Assembly: GCA_036346405.1 (NCBI GenBank)
Contig: CM070568.1
Span: 34,754,820 to 34,818,819, forward strand
Reading direction: 5' to 3'
From: Phyllostachys edulis
Lineage: Eukaryota > Streptophyta > Magnoliopsida > Poales > Poaceae
Length of the DNA: 64,000 nt
The translations under genes and the position numbers were made by a program. The notes below the pieces were generated by a model that worked only from the letters and a program-made list of their open reading frames with translations, was not told the DNA's origin and made no database searches. Positions 23,446-36,543 of the stretch are shown here, one piece after another (position 1 is the first letter of the stretch; each line of letters starts with the position of its first letter).

Positions 23446-25375
23446 GCATGGCTAGAATTACTTGACTTGGGCATCAGATGTCAAGATCGTACTTGGAGCC
23501 AAGAAGCTCCATGCTGCTATCGAACTTGGTACCTCGAAGGATATCACTCCAACTGCTGAGGAAAATAATCGGGCATTTCATTTCCTCAGACATCATCTCT
23601 ACCTAACGCTCAAGAATGAGTATCTGGCGGAGAAGAACGCACTAGCTTTATGGACCGCACTGAAGAAGTGGTTCGAGAAACTGAAGTACACTATTCTTCC
23701 TCGTACAGAGCAGGAATGGAACCGACTACATTTTGCTGACTACAAGACCGTGGGGGAGTACAACTAGGGGTGAAAACGGATCGGATAATGGCCCTGCCGT
23801 ATTTGTTTTCATATTTTTTTCCGGATTCGGATACGAATACAAATACCTCGGATACGAATACAGATACAAATAATATCGAATACAAATATAGAGCGAATAC
23901 GAATCGAAACGAATATGGTCGCGGATATTTTTCGGAACATGAAAACCCCTTAAATTGTATACTAGAAATTAACAAAAACATATAACTAGTTTATTTGATA
24001 CAAACCTTCATGAATTGTTCATATTTTCAGTAACCACACATAATGTTGGCACTTAGTTTACATATTTAGCTCTAAGTCATAACTCACAAAGTCACAAGTC
24101 ATCACGCATTCACATTTAGTTCATCACATACATATATAAAACTTAGTTCACACTAACATTGATAAGGATGGATGGTTAATCTATACGCAAATGCATCCCA
24201 AAGTATGTTACCAAAAATAAAATTAATAAAATTATTATTTTATTGGATTTTTCGAGATTTAAAAGAGTTTTCTTGGTTAAAAAGAAAAATAATAAAATAA
24301 AGTTGATTATTTAATTTCCTACTTTTTAATGTCAAAAATAAAATTTATTGAGTTTTATAAGATTTTATTAGATTTAGAGTGAAAAAGGATATTTTAATTA
24401 ATTTCTTGAATTTTCTAGATTTTAAAATGGTTTTTCCTATTTTTTAGAAATTAAAAATAATTTATGTACAAAAATAAAAACAAACTTTAAGTTGGAATTA
24501 ATTTTATTAAGTTAAAAATAATTCAAGTAATTTCTGTGATTTTTCTAGAATTTTTAACTCTATTTGCTATTTTCTAAAAGGCTATTTGATTTGTTGCATT
24601 TTAAAATTCGAAAATCAATTAAAATATCCTTTTCTCTTTTGGGCCAAAATTCGGATATCCGAACTTCGTCTTATCTGGATAATCCGTATTCAGATCCGCG
24701 GATAGCATGCCTACCGATTCGTTTCGTTTAGACAAAAAAAAATTCAATTAGTTTCCGTCAAAAAATTATCAGAGAAAATCGATCCAAGATAATCCGAATC
24801 CGTTTCCGTCCGGATTGGTCGGAAACTATTCGATCAGTTTTCACCCCTAAGTACAACTCTTCTTTGCACAGAATTTATACTTGTCTTCAGCTCTGTTCTA
24901 AGGCAATCATGGATGACGAGAAGATTGAGAAAACCCTCTCTACCTTTCACCAGAATGCGGTGCAATCCGCACGCAACTATCATTAAGATGGCTACAAGGA
25001 GTATGCTGAACTAATTGACATCATACAAGTTGCGGAAGCTCAAGATGAGGTTCTAAGGAAGAACTACATCTCATAACCACCTAGTAGCAAAGTTGACCAT
25101 AAAGTCAATGCTAGCAGCTACAAGGTGAGGAAGCCTCACTCAAAAGAAAGAGGCAAGAAGGGTAAGGTCAAGGGTCACAAGACCAAACAATATGTTCAAG
25201 CTAAGAAGGGCAAAAAAAAAAGGAGTGCGATGAGAAGCCTTATGGCCAGCAGGACCAAAGTTGCTACAAATATGGCACATGGGGACATTGGTCACGCGTT
25301 TGCCGTGAGCCACAGCACGTGATTGATGCTTTCAAGGCTAAGAAGAAGGGTAAAGTATAGTATGAGGCACACCTC
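23446..25375 (+). pseudogene. gag of the outer copia element, split by a hAT element
   Basis: Reads as a copia Gag (DUF4219/UBN2 type): TWASDVKIVLGAKKL near 23462, LWTALKKWFEKLK near 23650, then TVGEYN at 23750. The frame continues after the hAT insert (SLHRIYTCLQLCSKAI from 24858). A lysine-rich linker and a zinc-knuckle-like WGHWSRVCRE segment (about 25280-25310) follow. Stops and frameshifts are present. Confidence 0.7.
23765..24849. mobile_element. Non-autonomous hAT element inside copia gag
   Basis: It is flanked by the exact 8-bp duplication agtacaac (23757-23764, 24850-24857). Termini are TAGGGGTGAAAACGGATCGG and, inward from the right, TAGGGGTGAAAACTGATCG. Subterminal sequences are full of cggata/tatccg motifs and the core is very AT-rich. 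No transposase. Confidence 0.9.
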
Positions 25376-25416
25376 GCCATTACAGGCACATAAGATCCAC
25401 AGTCATTAGTTGTACC

Positions 25417-25990
25417 TAACGAGGATTAAAACCTCTATGCCTAGGCTTCGACCAGGTAGCTACTCGGAAAAGCTATGAACTGGCATTTCTTACCGTATGA
25501 TGAATGGAACACGTGTTACATGTTCCAAACCGTGCGATGATATAATCCTGAGACACTAACAATTAACTACCCTACGGTTAAGCATCTCACAGATAATCGC
25601 AAGGAAGTTAACACATCGTTAACTGCCTTACCGTTCCGACCAGTCGTAACGTTTTACCAAGGACGCCTTCTCCAGAAGTAACTGCCACCTCTTCAGGAGT
25701 TATTTAAGGGTGGAGCGCAGAAGACGAAGGGACGGGACAAGAGACAAAAACAAGAGAAGACAAACACGAAGCCTAAGCGGTGGAATTAGAAGCAAATAAT
25801 CGGTCTTAGACTTAGAGTCTAAGCTGATTATTAGTTAGACATTCCTCACATTCGATGTATTTAGGGTAGTGCCTAGTCGGTCTTGTAAATCCATTCATAT
25901 CAATAAAGCGGCCCCCATTCCATCACGGGGAGATTTCACGTTATTTTCCTCTTTCATTTTCATAAGATCGGCGATTCGATAAATGCGACA
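25417..25990 (+). repeat. 5' LTR of the gypsy element
   Basis: Starts TAACGAGGATTAAAAC, ends TGCGACA. Aligns with 36544-37250 except for a deletion that removes about 120 bp (36562-36690 in the 3' LTR), including a tatataac box. Contains tcaataaag near 25900 as a probable polyadenylation signal. Confidence 0.9.
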
Positions 25991-25993
25991 ATT

Positions 25994-26011
25994 TGGCGCC
26001 GTCCGTGGGGA
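25994..26011 (+). other. Primer-binding site, tRNA-Asp-like
   Basis: tggcgccgtccgtgggga follows the LTR after three bases. The first nine bases equal the complement of the 3' end of plant tRNA-Asp; the rest is imperfect, as is common in grass gypsy elements. Confidence 0.6.
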
Positions 26012-26088
26012 AGAAGGCGTAAGTTTCCTGAAGAAACTCTTCGCTCATACAAACCCTCGCCCAAATTCCTGGAATCGCTCATGCGACT

Positions 26089-28243
26089 ATGCCCGGAGTT
26101 TGGAATGAGGAGAATTGGTTCGACTTGGCGGACTACGCCGACCACGAGGATGCGCCACCACTACTAGTGGCGCAATCAGAGGAACCAGCCATTCCGATCA
26201 GCTCAGAATGTCAGGGGACCTCTTCAAGCCCGGTCTTTTCGACCAGCAAAACAGGTGAAGAAATTTCAGCGCCATCACTCGAAAATCTTTATACCCTCGA
26301 TGAAATCACGGCTGAAAGACATTCTCCTACGGCTTCTGGCAATTCCAGGAGTCAACCGACACTTGGTGACGGTGTCGATGAAGCCTCCATTGGTCGTAGG
26401 CCATGTGGGGATGATCACACTCGATCTGATCGGCGGTTAAATCGGATCGGTGAGAAGACCTCGAGAGGTGCTCATTTTCGACCGCTCTCCGTCGTGGAAA
26501 CTTGGCGAAGCGTAAAAGCTCTCCATTAGTTACGATGGAAGCTCATCGGAAGATCAATCTTTGGAAGCACGAAGTCAATCGATCGGAGATGATAATCAAG
26601 ATGCCTGCGGTCCTACATTCTCTACCACGTCATCACGTGTTGTTAGAGATGATCCGTGCCGTCGAGCACCAACTTCGGAGGCAGCAGGCGATCGGCGTCA
26701 ATCGGTTAACTCGCCGCATTACCCCACCTAGAGTAACGATAAGGCGGGACAAATCCGAAGGCGGGGAAGGTTAGAACTTGCGTACACCTCGACCAAGATA
26801 TGAACCCCTAAGATCTTTAATGGCTATACCAAAACTTACAACGTGTTCAAGATATGTTAAATAATTACGATCCTACTCTAGCGAAACTCGGGTTTTGTGC
26901 GGCTCATAGATCAAGTGTCAAAATTCTCCAACAAACCACGCAGCAAGCGAGCGTGCTCGGGAACAAAGGGTTTCAGGGAGTCAAACTATGACCTCATCCC
27001 AACGTTCCTCCCTCAGCAGGGGACAACATGGTCATGCTAGGGAACAATCGACACCAAAACCCCCTCGATGCTTCCGACAAAGAAGTCACGAGGGGAGAAG
27101 GCTATTTCAGGTAGCCACTCCCCCATCACGTCGAGAAGAACCACCACTTGGACTCAACGATCTCAGACATCATCTGAATCAAGTGGCCGGTCGGAGGCAT
27201 CATATCAATGTCCACGATCGGATCGGCACACCGGAGTTCCAGCGTTCCAATCTTAGGAACCGGTCTCCGACCGATTACAATCCGGCACCTTCCCAGAAAA
27301 GGCGCCATGAATCAATCACAGGTTGTCGAGCCTTCTCTGCAGGGCTCCAAGTTGTGCGTTGGCCTAACCGGTTCTGACCGGCCAACTTGGATAAGTTCAA
27401 TGGGACTCAAAACCTATTAGAATTTCTTTAAATATATACCACCGCCATCAGAGCTGCTGGTGGCGATGAGAATGTGATGGCCAACTATCTACCCAACGTG
27501 CTCGAAGGGTCTGCCCGGTTGTGGTTATTGAACCTACCGGTCGGATCAATCTATACTTGAGAGCAACTCTATGATCTTCCAATTGCAAACTTCCAGGGCA
27601 CGCACGATTGCCCTGGGAAGGAGGATGATCTCCACCGAATCCGGCAGGGTTCTGATGAGACTTTACGTCAATACATCAAGAGGTTCAGCCAGGTTCGCAA
27701 TTCTATACCTGAAGTCGCAGAGTCATCTGTTATTCAGGCTTTTAAAACAGGTTTGAGAAATCGGTGGTTTACAGAGGATGTAGCAATGAACCCTCCAAGA
27801 ACATCCGTTGAGCTTTTTGACATGGCCGACAAGTATGCCACCGCTAGCGAAGCAATCGAGTGGTGCGAAGTCATTGATCGGAAAGACAAGATTCCTCAGC
27901 CTGGCCTGGACAAACCAGGAAAAAAGAATAAGAAGTCTCTCAAGAAGAAAAAGCACCGCAGACCCGACGACAAGGAGGTCCTAGCCATTCCTGACAAGCT
28001 CATAAAGGGTAAGAAGGACTACACTGGTCGAGGCAAGACGAAAGCTCCGACCGAGGGGTTCTAGAAAAATAAGAAGTGGTGTCCACTTCACCAGCAGGCA
28101 GGGCATGATATGCGCACCTATCGAGTTTGGCAAAAGAAACTGGAGGATTATTATGCAGGTAAAGGACCATTTCTCGCAATACAGGAACCTGGAGAAACGA
28201 GCTCCAAAAAGGACAAGGATGGCGACGAAGAGATGGAGTACTA
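26089..28243 (+). pseudogene. gag of the gypsy element
   Basis: Starts MPGVWNEENWFDLADYAD at 26089. After several frame changes it reads through the retrotransposon gag core (about 27440-27900: VMANYLPNVLEGSARLWLLN, then LRQYIKRFSQVRNSIPEV and IQAFKTGLRNRWF). Then come a lysine-rich stretch and a degenerate Cys-His region (WCPLHQQAGHDMRTY near 28078). Stops at 26527, 27418, 28062 and elsewhere; inactive. Confidence 0.75.
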
Positions 28244-28265
28244 GGATCCCCAACACAGGGTCAAT

Positions 28266-31200
28266 ATGATTTTTGGAGGATCTTCTTCATACGAGTCCAA
28301 ACGTCATCTGAAGGCTATGGAGCGGAAGGTCAACCAAGTCGAATCTCCGACCATTATCAAGCAATCGAAGTGGTCGGACACGGCAATTTCCTTCAGCAAA
28401 GACGACTGCCCCATCCCTTCGACTCGACCAGGTAGGTTCCCTATTGTTGTTGAACCAACTATTAATAATTGTAGGGTTAATCGAGTCTTAGTAGATGGAG
28501 GTAGTTCTTTGAATATATTATTTACGAGGGCTTTAGAAAAGATGCAGGTCCCCATGTCAAAGGTGAAACCGGTGAAATATGCTTTTCATGGCATAGTTCT
28601 TGGCTCTACCGCTAAACCGATAGGGTAAGTTTCCCTACCGGTTACGTTTGGAAGGCCTGATAACTTTTGAACAGAAAAAATTCCGTTTGATGTGGTAAAC
28701 TTTGAATCCGCATACAACGAAATTCTTGGTCGACCGGCATTAGCAAAGTTCTTGATAGCCACGCATTACGGTTATCAGAGTCTGAAAATGCCGGGGCCAA
28801 AGGGAGTCATCACTATTCGGGGAGATCGGAAAATGGCTTACGTATGTGATCGAAAATCCTTTGAACTGGTCGATGAACTTCCGACCAGAGAGGCTAATCC
28901 ATCTACCATGTAGGCCAAACACTCGAGACCGAAGATGACACCCAAGCCCTCCAACCAGATAAAGGAAGTACCACTCGACAAAGGCGCTTCTCCGGACAGC
29001 GTCAAGTCGCCACCTAGGTCAGGAAATACTGACTCATTTACCCGCAAGATTCTGGTCGGGGCAAGACTCAACCCCAAATAGGAAGAGTCGCTCGTCTCCT
29101 TCCTCCGAGCGAATCAGGACGTATTTGCCTGGCAAGCGTCTAATATGCCTGGAGTCCCCCGGGAGGTGATCGAGCACAAGCTAGCTCTCCAGCCTGACAA
29201 AAAAACGATCAAGCAGAAGCTGCGATGTTTTGCACCCGATCGGAAGGAAGCAATCCAGTCAGAGATTGACAAACTCCTCAAGGCTGGGTTTATTCGTGAA
29301 ATCGACCACCCTCAATGGCTTGCTAATCCTGTAATGGTTAGGGAAAATAATGGGAAATGGCGAATGTGTATCGACTTTACAGACCTTAATAAAGCTTGTC
29401 CGAAGGATGATTTTCCCCTTCCACGCATTGACCAACTCGTAGACTCTACCTCTGGGTGTGAGTTACTAAGTTTTCTAGATCGTATTCGTGGTACCACAGT
29501 TAATATGTGTAAAGAAGATGAGGAGAAAACTTCCTTCATCACCTCATATGGCACTTCTTTGTTATGTTAAGATGCCATTTGGTCTCAAAAACGCTGGTGC
29601 AACTTTTCAAAGGTTGATGCAAAAAACTTTTAGTCTACAAATAGGTCGGAATATAGAAGCTTACGTTGACGATCTGGTCGTAAAGACCACCAACGTTGGC
29701 AATCACATCCCTAACTTACAAGAAACTTTCAACTACTTGAGAAGGAATAACCTCAAGTTGAATCCGGAAAAGTGTGTGTTGGAGTTTCTGCTAGAAAACT
29801 GCTCAGTTTTCTAGTCTCGGCTAGAGGTATTGAGGCAAACCCAGTTAAAATAGCGATCATCGACCAGATGCGCCCTCCGACCACAAAGAAGGAAGCCCAA
29901 AAACTAACCGGCTGTACGGCAGTACTAAGTCGTTTCATAGCAAGGTTAGGGGAAAAAGGATTACCTTTCTTTAAACTTCTTCGGAAACATAGGAATTTCG
30001 AGTGGACTAAAGAGGCAAACGATGCCTTTGAAGAGCTTAAAAATTACCTTACGAGTACCCCAGTCTTAGTCTCTCCGAGATCGGGAGAAACATTGCTAAT
30101 TTACGTGGCAGCAACACCACAAACAGTAAGCGGTGTACTAGTCGTAGAAAGGGATAACATCCAACGACCGATTTATTACGTAAGTGAAGTCTTACATGGA
30201 CCAAAGAAAAGATACCCACAGGTACAAAAGTTGCTCTATGGTCTCCTTATGTCTTCAAGGAAGCTAAGGCACTACTTTCGAGCCCACAAAGTGGTCGTCG
30301 ATCGGATATCCCCTTGGTCAAATCCTTGAAGCCGGAATCATCGGGGACGAATAGCAAAATAGGCGGTTGAGATAGGGGCGTTTGACCTCCATTTTATTTC
30401 ACGAACAGCAATAAAGTTCCAGACAATAGCAGAATTCATTGCCGAATGGACAAACCCTGAACCCACCTAAGGGTCCGAGTACGAACACCACGAGTGGACA
30501 ATGTACTTTGACGGTTCCTTGATGTTAAAAGGATCGGGCCGAGTGGTCTGATATCCCTCTTGGCGAACACATCAAGTCGCCATCGATTAAATTTTCCCGC
30601 CACAAATAATGTAGCGAGAATATGAAGGTTCTTGGCGGGACTCGGCGGCTCGTTAAGCTCGGGATTCATGATTACTAGTGAAAGACGATTCTTAACTAGT
30701 AGCGAATCAAGTAGGGAAAGAGTATCAATGCTCGAGTACCAAGATGTCATCTTATCTGGCGGAATCTGAAACTCAAAAAGCACTTCTTCGGTTTCGGATC
30801 AACATATTCCTAGAAAGTAAAACTTTCGGCAAACTAGTTAGCACAGATGGCCTCCACGAGGTCGGCCAATCCGCTTGGAGTTTTTTTCGAGCAACTCGAT
30901 TCACCCTTGGTAGTCGAGCCTTGAGAACATACATGATTCTTCTGGTCGTACAAACCGATCAAAGGAACATGGATGCTCCACAATCGTTGACGGTTGGCGT
31001 TATCACGATCAAGGTAGAGACGGATGACATCGATTTACAATTATCTTGACATGACATAATTCTAGAAGATGATGTAGAGGCGATCAGATAGCACAAAAAG
31101 CCAAATCATACACTCTAATCGAACGTACCTTGTATAAACGAGGATCTCATGGAGTGTTGATGAGATGCATATCTCAAACGGATGGCATCAAGTTGCTAAC

Positions 31201-32248
31201 CGAAATCCATGAAGGAGTCTGTGGAGCACATCATTCCTACAGAACTCTGGTCGGTAAAGCCTTCATGTAAGGATATTACTGGCCAACTGCCCTTCATGAT
31301 GCAAAAGAGCTTGTGACGGCGCGTACAATCTCGGTTTCATAGCAGCAAGTACATCGGCAAAGACAAGCCTTACAAACAATTCCTCTTTCTTGGCCTTTTG
31401 CAACTTTGGGACCTGGACTTTACGACCTTTCGAAGAGCACCGGGGGCTTCAAATTCCTTTCGTCATGATTGACACATTTACAAAATGGATCGAGGCCGAG
31501 CCAGTTGTTAAAATAACAACTGAGGCCGCTAAGAGATTCCTCATGAAAAATGTGATCACACGATTTGGTGTACCCAGTCGTATAATCACAGATAATGGTG
31601 CCCAGTTCTCTAGCAGTCAATTCCAAGAATTTTGCGATGAACTTGGTGTCAAAGTTCATTTTGCTACATTGCTCATCCACGAACAGCGGAGGCGATTAAT
31701 GAGCTAACGGTATCATTATACAAGGGATCAAACGCCGAGTATTCGACCAGCTAATCAAACGGTTAGGAGCTTGGGTTCAAGAACTCCCATCTGTATTATG
31801 GGCCGTCCGAACCACGACCAGTCGTGCGACCGGTGAAACAACATTCTTTTTGGTTTATGGTGCTGAAGCCATGCTTCCTCTAGAACTCAAAATTGGCTCT
31901 GCTTTCGGCGATCGTTTTAACGAAAACGATCGAGAATGAACGAACTTCGGCGGCGTCAATTTCCTTGAAGAACGACAAAACCAAGCTCTTGTACGATTAG
32001 CAGTCTACCAACAAGCCATGCGAAGGTACCATAGTTGTAAGGTGCAACCTCGCAGCCTTACTGTAGGTGATCTGGTTCTCAGAAAATTTAGAACCAAGCA
32101 AATCGCAATAAACTTTCTCCCAAGTGGGAAGGTCCTTACACTGTGGTCGAAGTTACCCACCGGAGTTCCGCATTTAACTAGCTATATCGATGGGCAAATT
32201 TTGTCAAATTTTTGGAACATTGATCAATTGCGTAAGTTCTATGTTTAA
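28266..32248 (+). pseudogene. pol of the gypsy element: protease, RT, RNase H, second RNase H, integrase
   Basis: Protease motif VLVDGGSSLNILF at about 28486-28525. RT from 29145, with WRMCIDFTDLNKACPKDDFP near 29357, MPFGLKNAGATFQRLM near 29571 and catalytic AYVDD near 29659. RNase H covers about 30000-30290. A second RNase H-like motif WTMYFDGSL is at 30495. Integrase begins with the His pair near 31208 and includes MIDTFTKWIEAEP (31466) and IITDNGAQFSS (31588). Many frameshifts and stops separate these blocks. Confidence 0.85.
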
Positions 32249-33262
32249 TTATTTTTCATTCTTTCAATTCTTTCAATTTTAATAAATTCATTTATTTATT
32301 AAGAAAAGTAACCTTGCTTATATATATATACATGTACTCTGGTCGTTCATTATTGTTAATTTAAACTGGTCGGAGAAGACAATCTTCTCTCCGACATCCT
32401 TTTTCAAGGATCTCTGTTACTCTATGGCAATGACTTCTATGTCATACGTTGTATTGGTCCTAGTCGTGAGCATTCTCTAAATGATTCCCACGCGCGACAA
32501 CATTCTTTTCTTAAAGAAATATATGAGTAATCAGAGCATCATACAAAATAACTTTATATACTGAATGATATGCTTAAGATTATGAAGATTATATTTCATT
32601 ATTTCAAGATTACGCTCTACTTTTGTCAGCTCTTTGGTGGGACACGGAAAGCCTCTGGTGAAGTCTCTCCTTTTTCGCGTGGTTACGCCTTTGGAAGGAG
32701 CTTCCTAGCGACGGTTCTTTTCTTCGATCCTCGCTACCATCGGATAAAGAGCTTGAACACGTTTCACGAAATATGTTATATGACTTCAGGTCTAAGCATT
32801 CCTTCCGACCAGACTTTGGGATAATAGATATAAATAAAGTTCACTTATAATTTGTTGCATACAATTTTGCATTTCTTCTTATGTGAAATACAGTAAGGTC
32901 TTTTTTCCGACCATATACAATTTTTTATTGTATTTCGATTATGACAAGCAAGGATCTATAACTTGTCGAAATCACACGCTGGTTCCGACTACAGTGATTT
33001 CCTAGTATTACAACGATTAGTTTTGTCTTAACATCAACACGTACCTTCAGAAAAATGGTTTTGACTTTCATTCTCTTTCTTGGCTACCTGCTTGTATAGT
33101 AAAGTTCTTCTACTATAAAGCAGTTGGGGGCTAGGAAGTATATATGAGAATTCTAAAAGTCAACAGGATAAACAAAAGCATTGTTAATGACATAAAAGGT
33201 AAGTTTTATATATATTCAATATTTTTACATTTGTAGGGGCCTAGTCTAGAAATATTTCCAGA
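32249..33262. other. Non-coding 3' region of the gypsy element
   Basis: AT-rich sequence between the end of integrase and the 3' end of the antisense gene. I see no domain on either strand. Confidence 0.45.
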
Positions 33263-36156
33263 CTAATTACTGCTTGATGGAGATCCGACCTCCATCTCCT
33301 CTACAACTTTGTCTCCGAGTGGCCTGAGTTCTTCCATGAATTTGGTCGCCTCGTCAGGTAGGCAGTTGAAGTTATCTTCAACAGCTTAGAGATTAATGGA
33401 GGGGTCGGAAGCCTTTAGTTTTGCCAAAGCAAAACTAACTCCACTAGCAACGCCCGCTTTCATGGTCTGGGCATAGTTTTTCCGAGTAGTCTTGTGCAGC
33501 TTATTAAGATCCTCTAGAAGTTTACCTAAGTAGTTCATTTTCTCTATTAGATCTCTTAAAGTAGGCAGACTTGATCTTGATCCCCATATCAAAGATCATC
33601 TTGTTAAAAATAGAATCTTTTCATCAATACTTTGCACAAGAGCCGTCTCTTTATCCTGCTCAAATTTCAGAGTCTTCTCTGTTCTGTCCAAAGCTTGTTT
33701 TTGCTCTACAAGAGTGAAGCGGGTGATAAGCACAAACATAATTGAAGGAAGATAATAAGTCAAGTTTACGACATATTACTTTCAATTCTTTTGTTAAGTG
33801 TTTCATTGCTAGTCGTCGCTTCAGCGATCGATCGGTCCCTAACTTTAATTTCTTCTTCAAGAGGTATCACGGCTTTCTCGGCCATGATCTCTTCTTTCAT
33901 TTTCTCCAAATCTATCGAATGCGATAAGGAGAATAGTTAGAGAAGGGCAAAGTTTTGAAGAAAGAAAAATGTTAAGTGGGAAGTTCTTACTTTCCAATTC
34001 GAGTGTTTTGCTCCAAGTCCTTAATTATTTGGGTCATCCTCCGACCACAAAGAAAGTTCTCGACCGAGATCTTTGCACAAATAGTATTTTTTCTCTTTAA
34101 GTTCCTTGTAAACTTTTGAGAAGTACTATGGAACTGGTCGTAGATACTTACCCGGATCGCCAAATCATTATAACCACCAAATATTGAATCAGGATGCATT
34201 TTGATTTGATGATCTGATATTTTTCCCCATGCCTCGTCAAGCTCCTTATCCTCGATAAATCGGGGGTGAAAAGGGAACTTGTCAGGTTGAGAAGGATTAC
34301 CAACATTAGTCGGAACCTGTTGAGGGCCTTTAGGGGCATCTACCTCCGTAGAAGGAGTTAGAACCACCAATGGATCCAACTCGACTGTTGGCCTTGACAC
34401 CTGCTCAGGGACTTCCTCGACCACTCTTTCCTCAGGAGCTCTATCCTGGGAAGCACTCTGGTCGGGGACCTCCACGAATGCCTGGTCCTCAGGAGGAGTC
34501 CGGTCGAAAACAACTGGAACACCTGAAGACCTAGAGGAAGCAAAGAAGGGAAGTTCAAAATACCAAATAATCATGGAATTATTAAAGGTATGCACTTATA
34601 CGACCAATTTCATTTGTACATACCTAGTTAACTTCCTAGATTTGACTTTGGAGCGCGGAAGAGTAAACTCTGTGCCGTCACCCTTCCTTTTCTTTTCTTC
34701 CGATTTTGCCGTTTCTGAACCGGCAGGGTTGGTCAAAACCGTTGCATCCTCCAACAAGATGTCGGAAGCGATGCCCTCGATCAGTTCGTCAAAGATTGCG
34801 TCCTTCACCATCTGGTCGGACGAAGTGGTTTCAATAACCTCCAGACCAGTTGTTTTAGTAACAACTGTCCGGTCGTGAACGATCGATGCAGGATCTCGAC
34901 CTCCTTGATCACGCCTTCTTGGCCTTGGCGTTCTCCACCTAAATCAAAAAACGAACTTGGTTAGGTGATGAAATCTTTTATCTAAAACTGCATATATATC
35001 CATCTGAAGTGTTCTATTACCTCGGGAGATTCATCTTCTTCCAAGCAGCATCCGCACGCGAGTCGATCGGAACCATGGTGGGATGTTGATCCTCACCGGT
35101 TGTGTGATTCATAATCCGACCGACTACAAAAATAGAGCATGATCAAAAATTTGATCGGAGAATATATATACATGATAAAAGGAATTTTTGATTATCTACC
35201 TTAAGCCTTGCCAGTCTCTCTTCAGCAGGAGCTATGGCCAAGATTTCAGGGAATCCAGCCTTCTTTCCAGGCTCCCCTACACAGATCAACCTGATCCGTT
35301 CTCTAATTTGCTCAAGGGAAAGACCTTTAAAAGAAAAGGAGAGAAAACAAAACATGGACATGTTTTAAGGTAGTACATTAATTAAATAAAAAATACTGGT
35401 CGGAGTTTATCTCAAAGACTTACCACCTCCTGAGATAGCTTCATCACGACCTATGGACCAAAGCAGGGAATGAGTCCGAAGCTTCAGAGGGCTAATCTGA
35501 CGCTTGGTGAAATCTCTCACCACATGCCAAGAGGTCAAGCCCTTGACTCGCAGGTCGTAGATGGCATCCACCCATCTTTCGATCACCCCTGTCTTCTCCA
35601 CGGTCTTTCTCCACTTGGGGTTTTCATTTGCTCTAATTCCGGCGAAGTAGAGGCCATCGTCTCTCATAACTGTCATGTAGAACCAGTTCTTCTTCCATGA
35701 CGACCACGAGGATTTCGAGTACATATGGATGTACTCATCGGCTTTCCCGTCATGAAGACGCAATGTACATTCTCCGGGATTCGCCGTGGTTCTCCCCATC
35801 ACCATTCGGTAGAAATACCTGAAGAGCCTCAAATTCGGTGGCACTCCCAGGTATGCCTCACACAAATAGGTGAAAATACTGACATTGGCGATGGAATTCG
35901 GAGCCAAATTTACCAATTCCACCCTGTAATACTCAAGAACGTGGAGGAGGAATTTGTGTACCGGCAACCTCAGTCCACATTTGATGTAGGCGAGGAAAAC
36001 GGGGATTTCCCCATCTTCGCGGCTCGAAAAATGCTCTCCGATCGCCGATCTCCATTTGATCAGGTTCTTGTTTGGAAGTATCCCGATCCTCTCCAACGCC
36101 TCAAGTTTTTTCTTACTCAATTCCGAAGGCAACCACTTCGTGATTTGCTTCGACAT
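33263..36156 (-). CDS. Antisense multi-exon gene of the gypsy element (putative gypsy-type transposon domain, coiled-coil tail)
   Basis: Lies on the strand opposite gag-pol, between pol and the 3' LTR. Exons read on the minus strand: 36156-35424 (starts MSKQITKWLPSELSKKK), 35324-35200, about 35122-35021, 34938-34624, 34530-34152, then fragments at about 34110-33990, 33920-33770, 33710-33600 and 33590-33263. Exon 1 carries the domain known as 'putative gypsy type transposon' (Pfam PF04195), with the PVHKFLLHVLEYY and PNLRLFRYFYRM stretches. The middle is acidic and proline-rich; the end is predicted coiled coil (LEKMKEEIMAEKAV). Borders have canonical GTAAGT, GTAGAT and GTATGT donors, and exons 1 to 2, 3 to 4 and 4 to 5 keep phase. 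The join of exons 2 and 3 is off by one base as I read it, and the tail has at least two lesions. Similar antisense ORFs are known in Tat-lineage elements; function unknown. Confidence 0.6.
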
Positions 36157-36543
36157 GATGAAAATCCTTAAGGATGAGTATGGTCGTAGGATGCTTTGTG
36201 GTCGGAAGAACAAGAAAGGGGTCTAAAGGATTTCTCTTGGCAAAAAGTTGAAGGGAATCATAAGGGGATCTGGAAGCGTAGAAATTCTAAAAGCCTGGCA
36301 ATGGGGATTTTATAGCTTCTAATCTTTTTACGATCGGAAGTTTCCCACAAAAGTCCAACAGGCAAAAGCTTCTTCTTTGTTCAAACGGACAGAAAAACTC
36401 TTCGGTTCCCAAGGCAAGTTCTCAACTTTAAAGTGAACACAGACCACTTCGTATATCACGACATTAAATGGGGGTCTGCTTGATACGACTTCATCGGATA
36501 AAGGTTTACATACGACCTGTTCATTTAAAGTTCGGGGGCTAGC

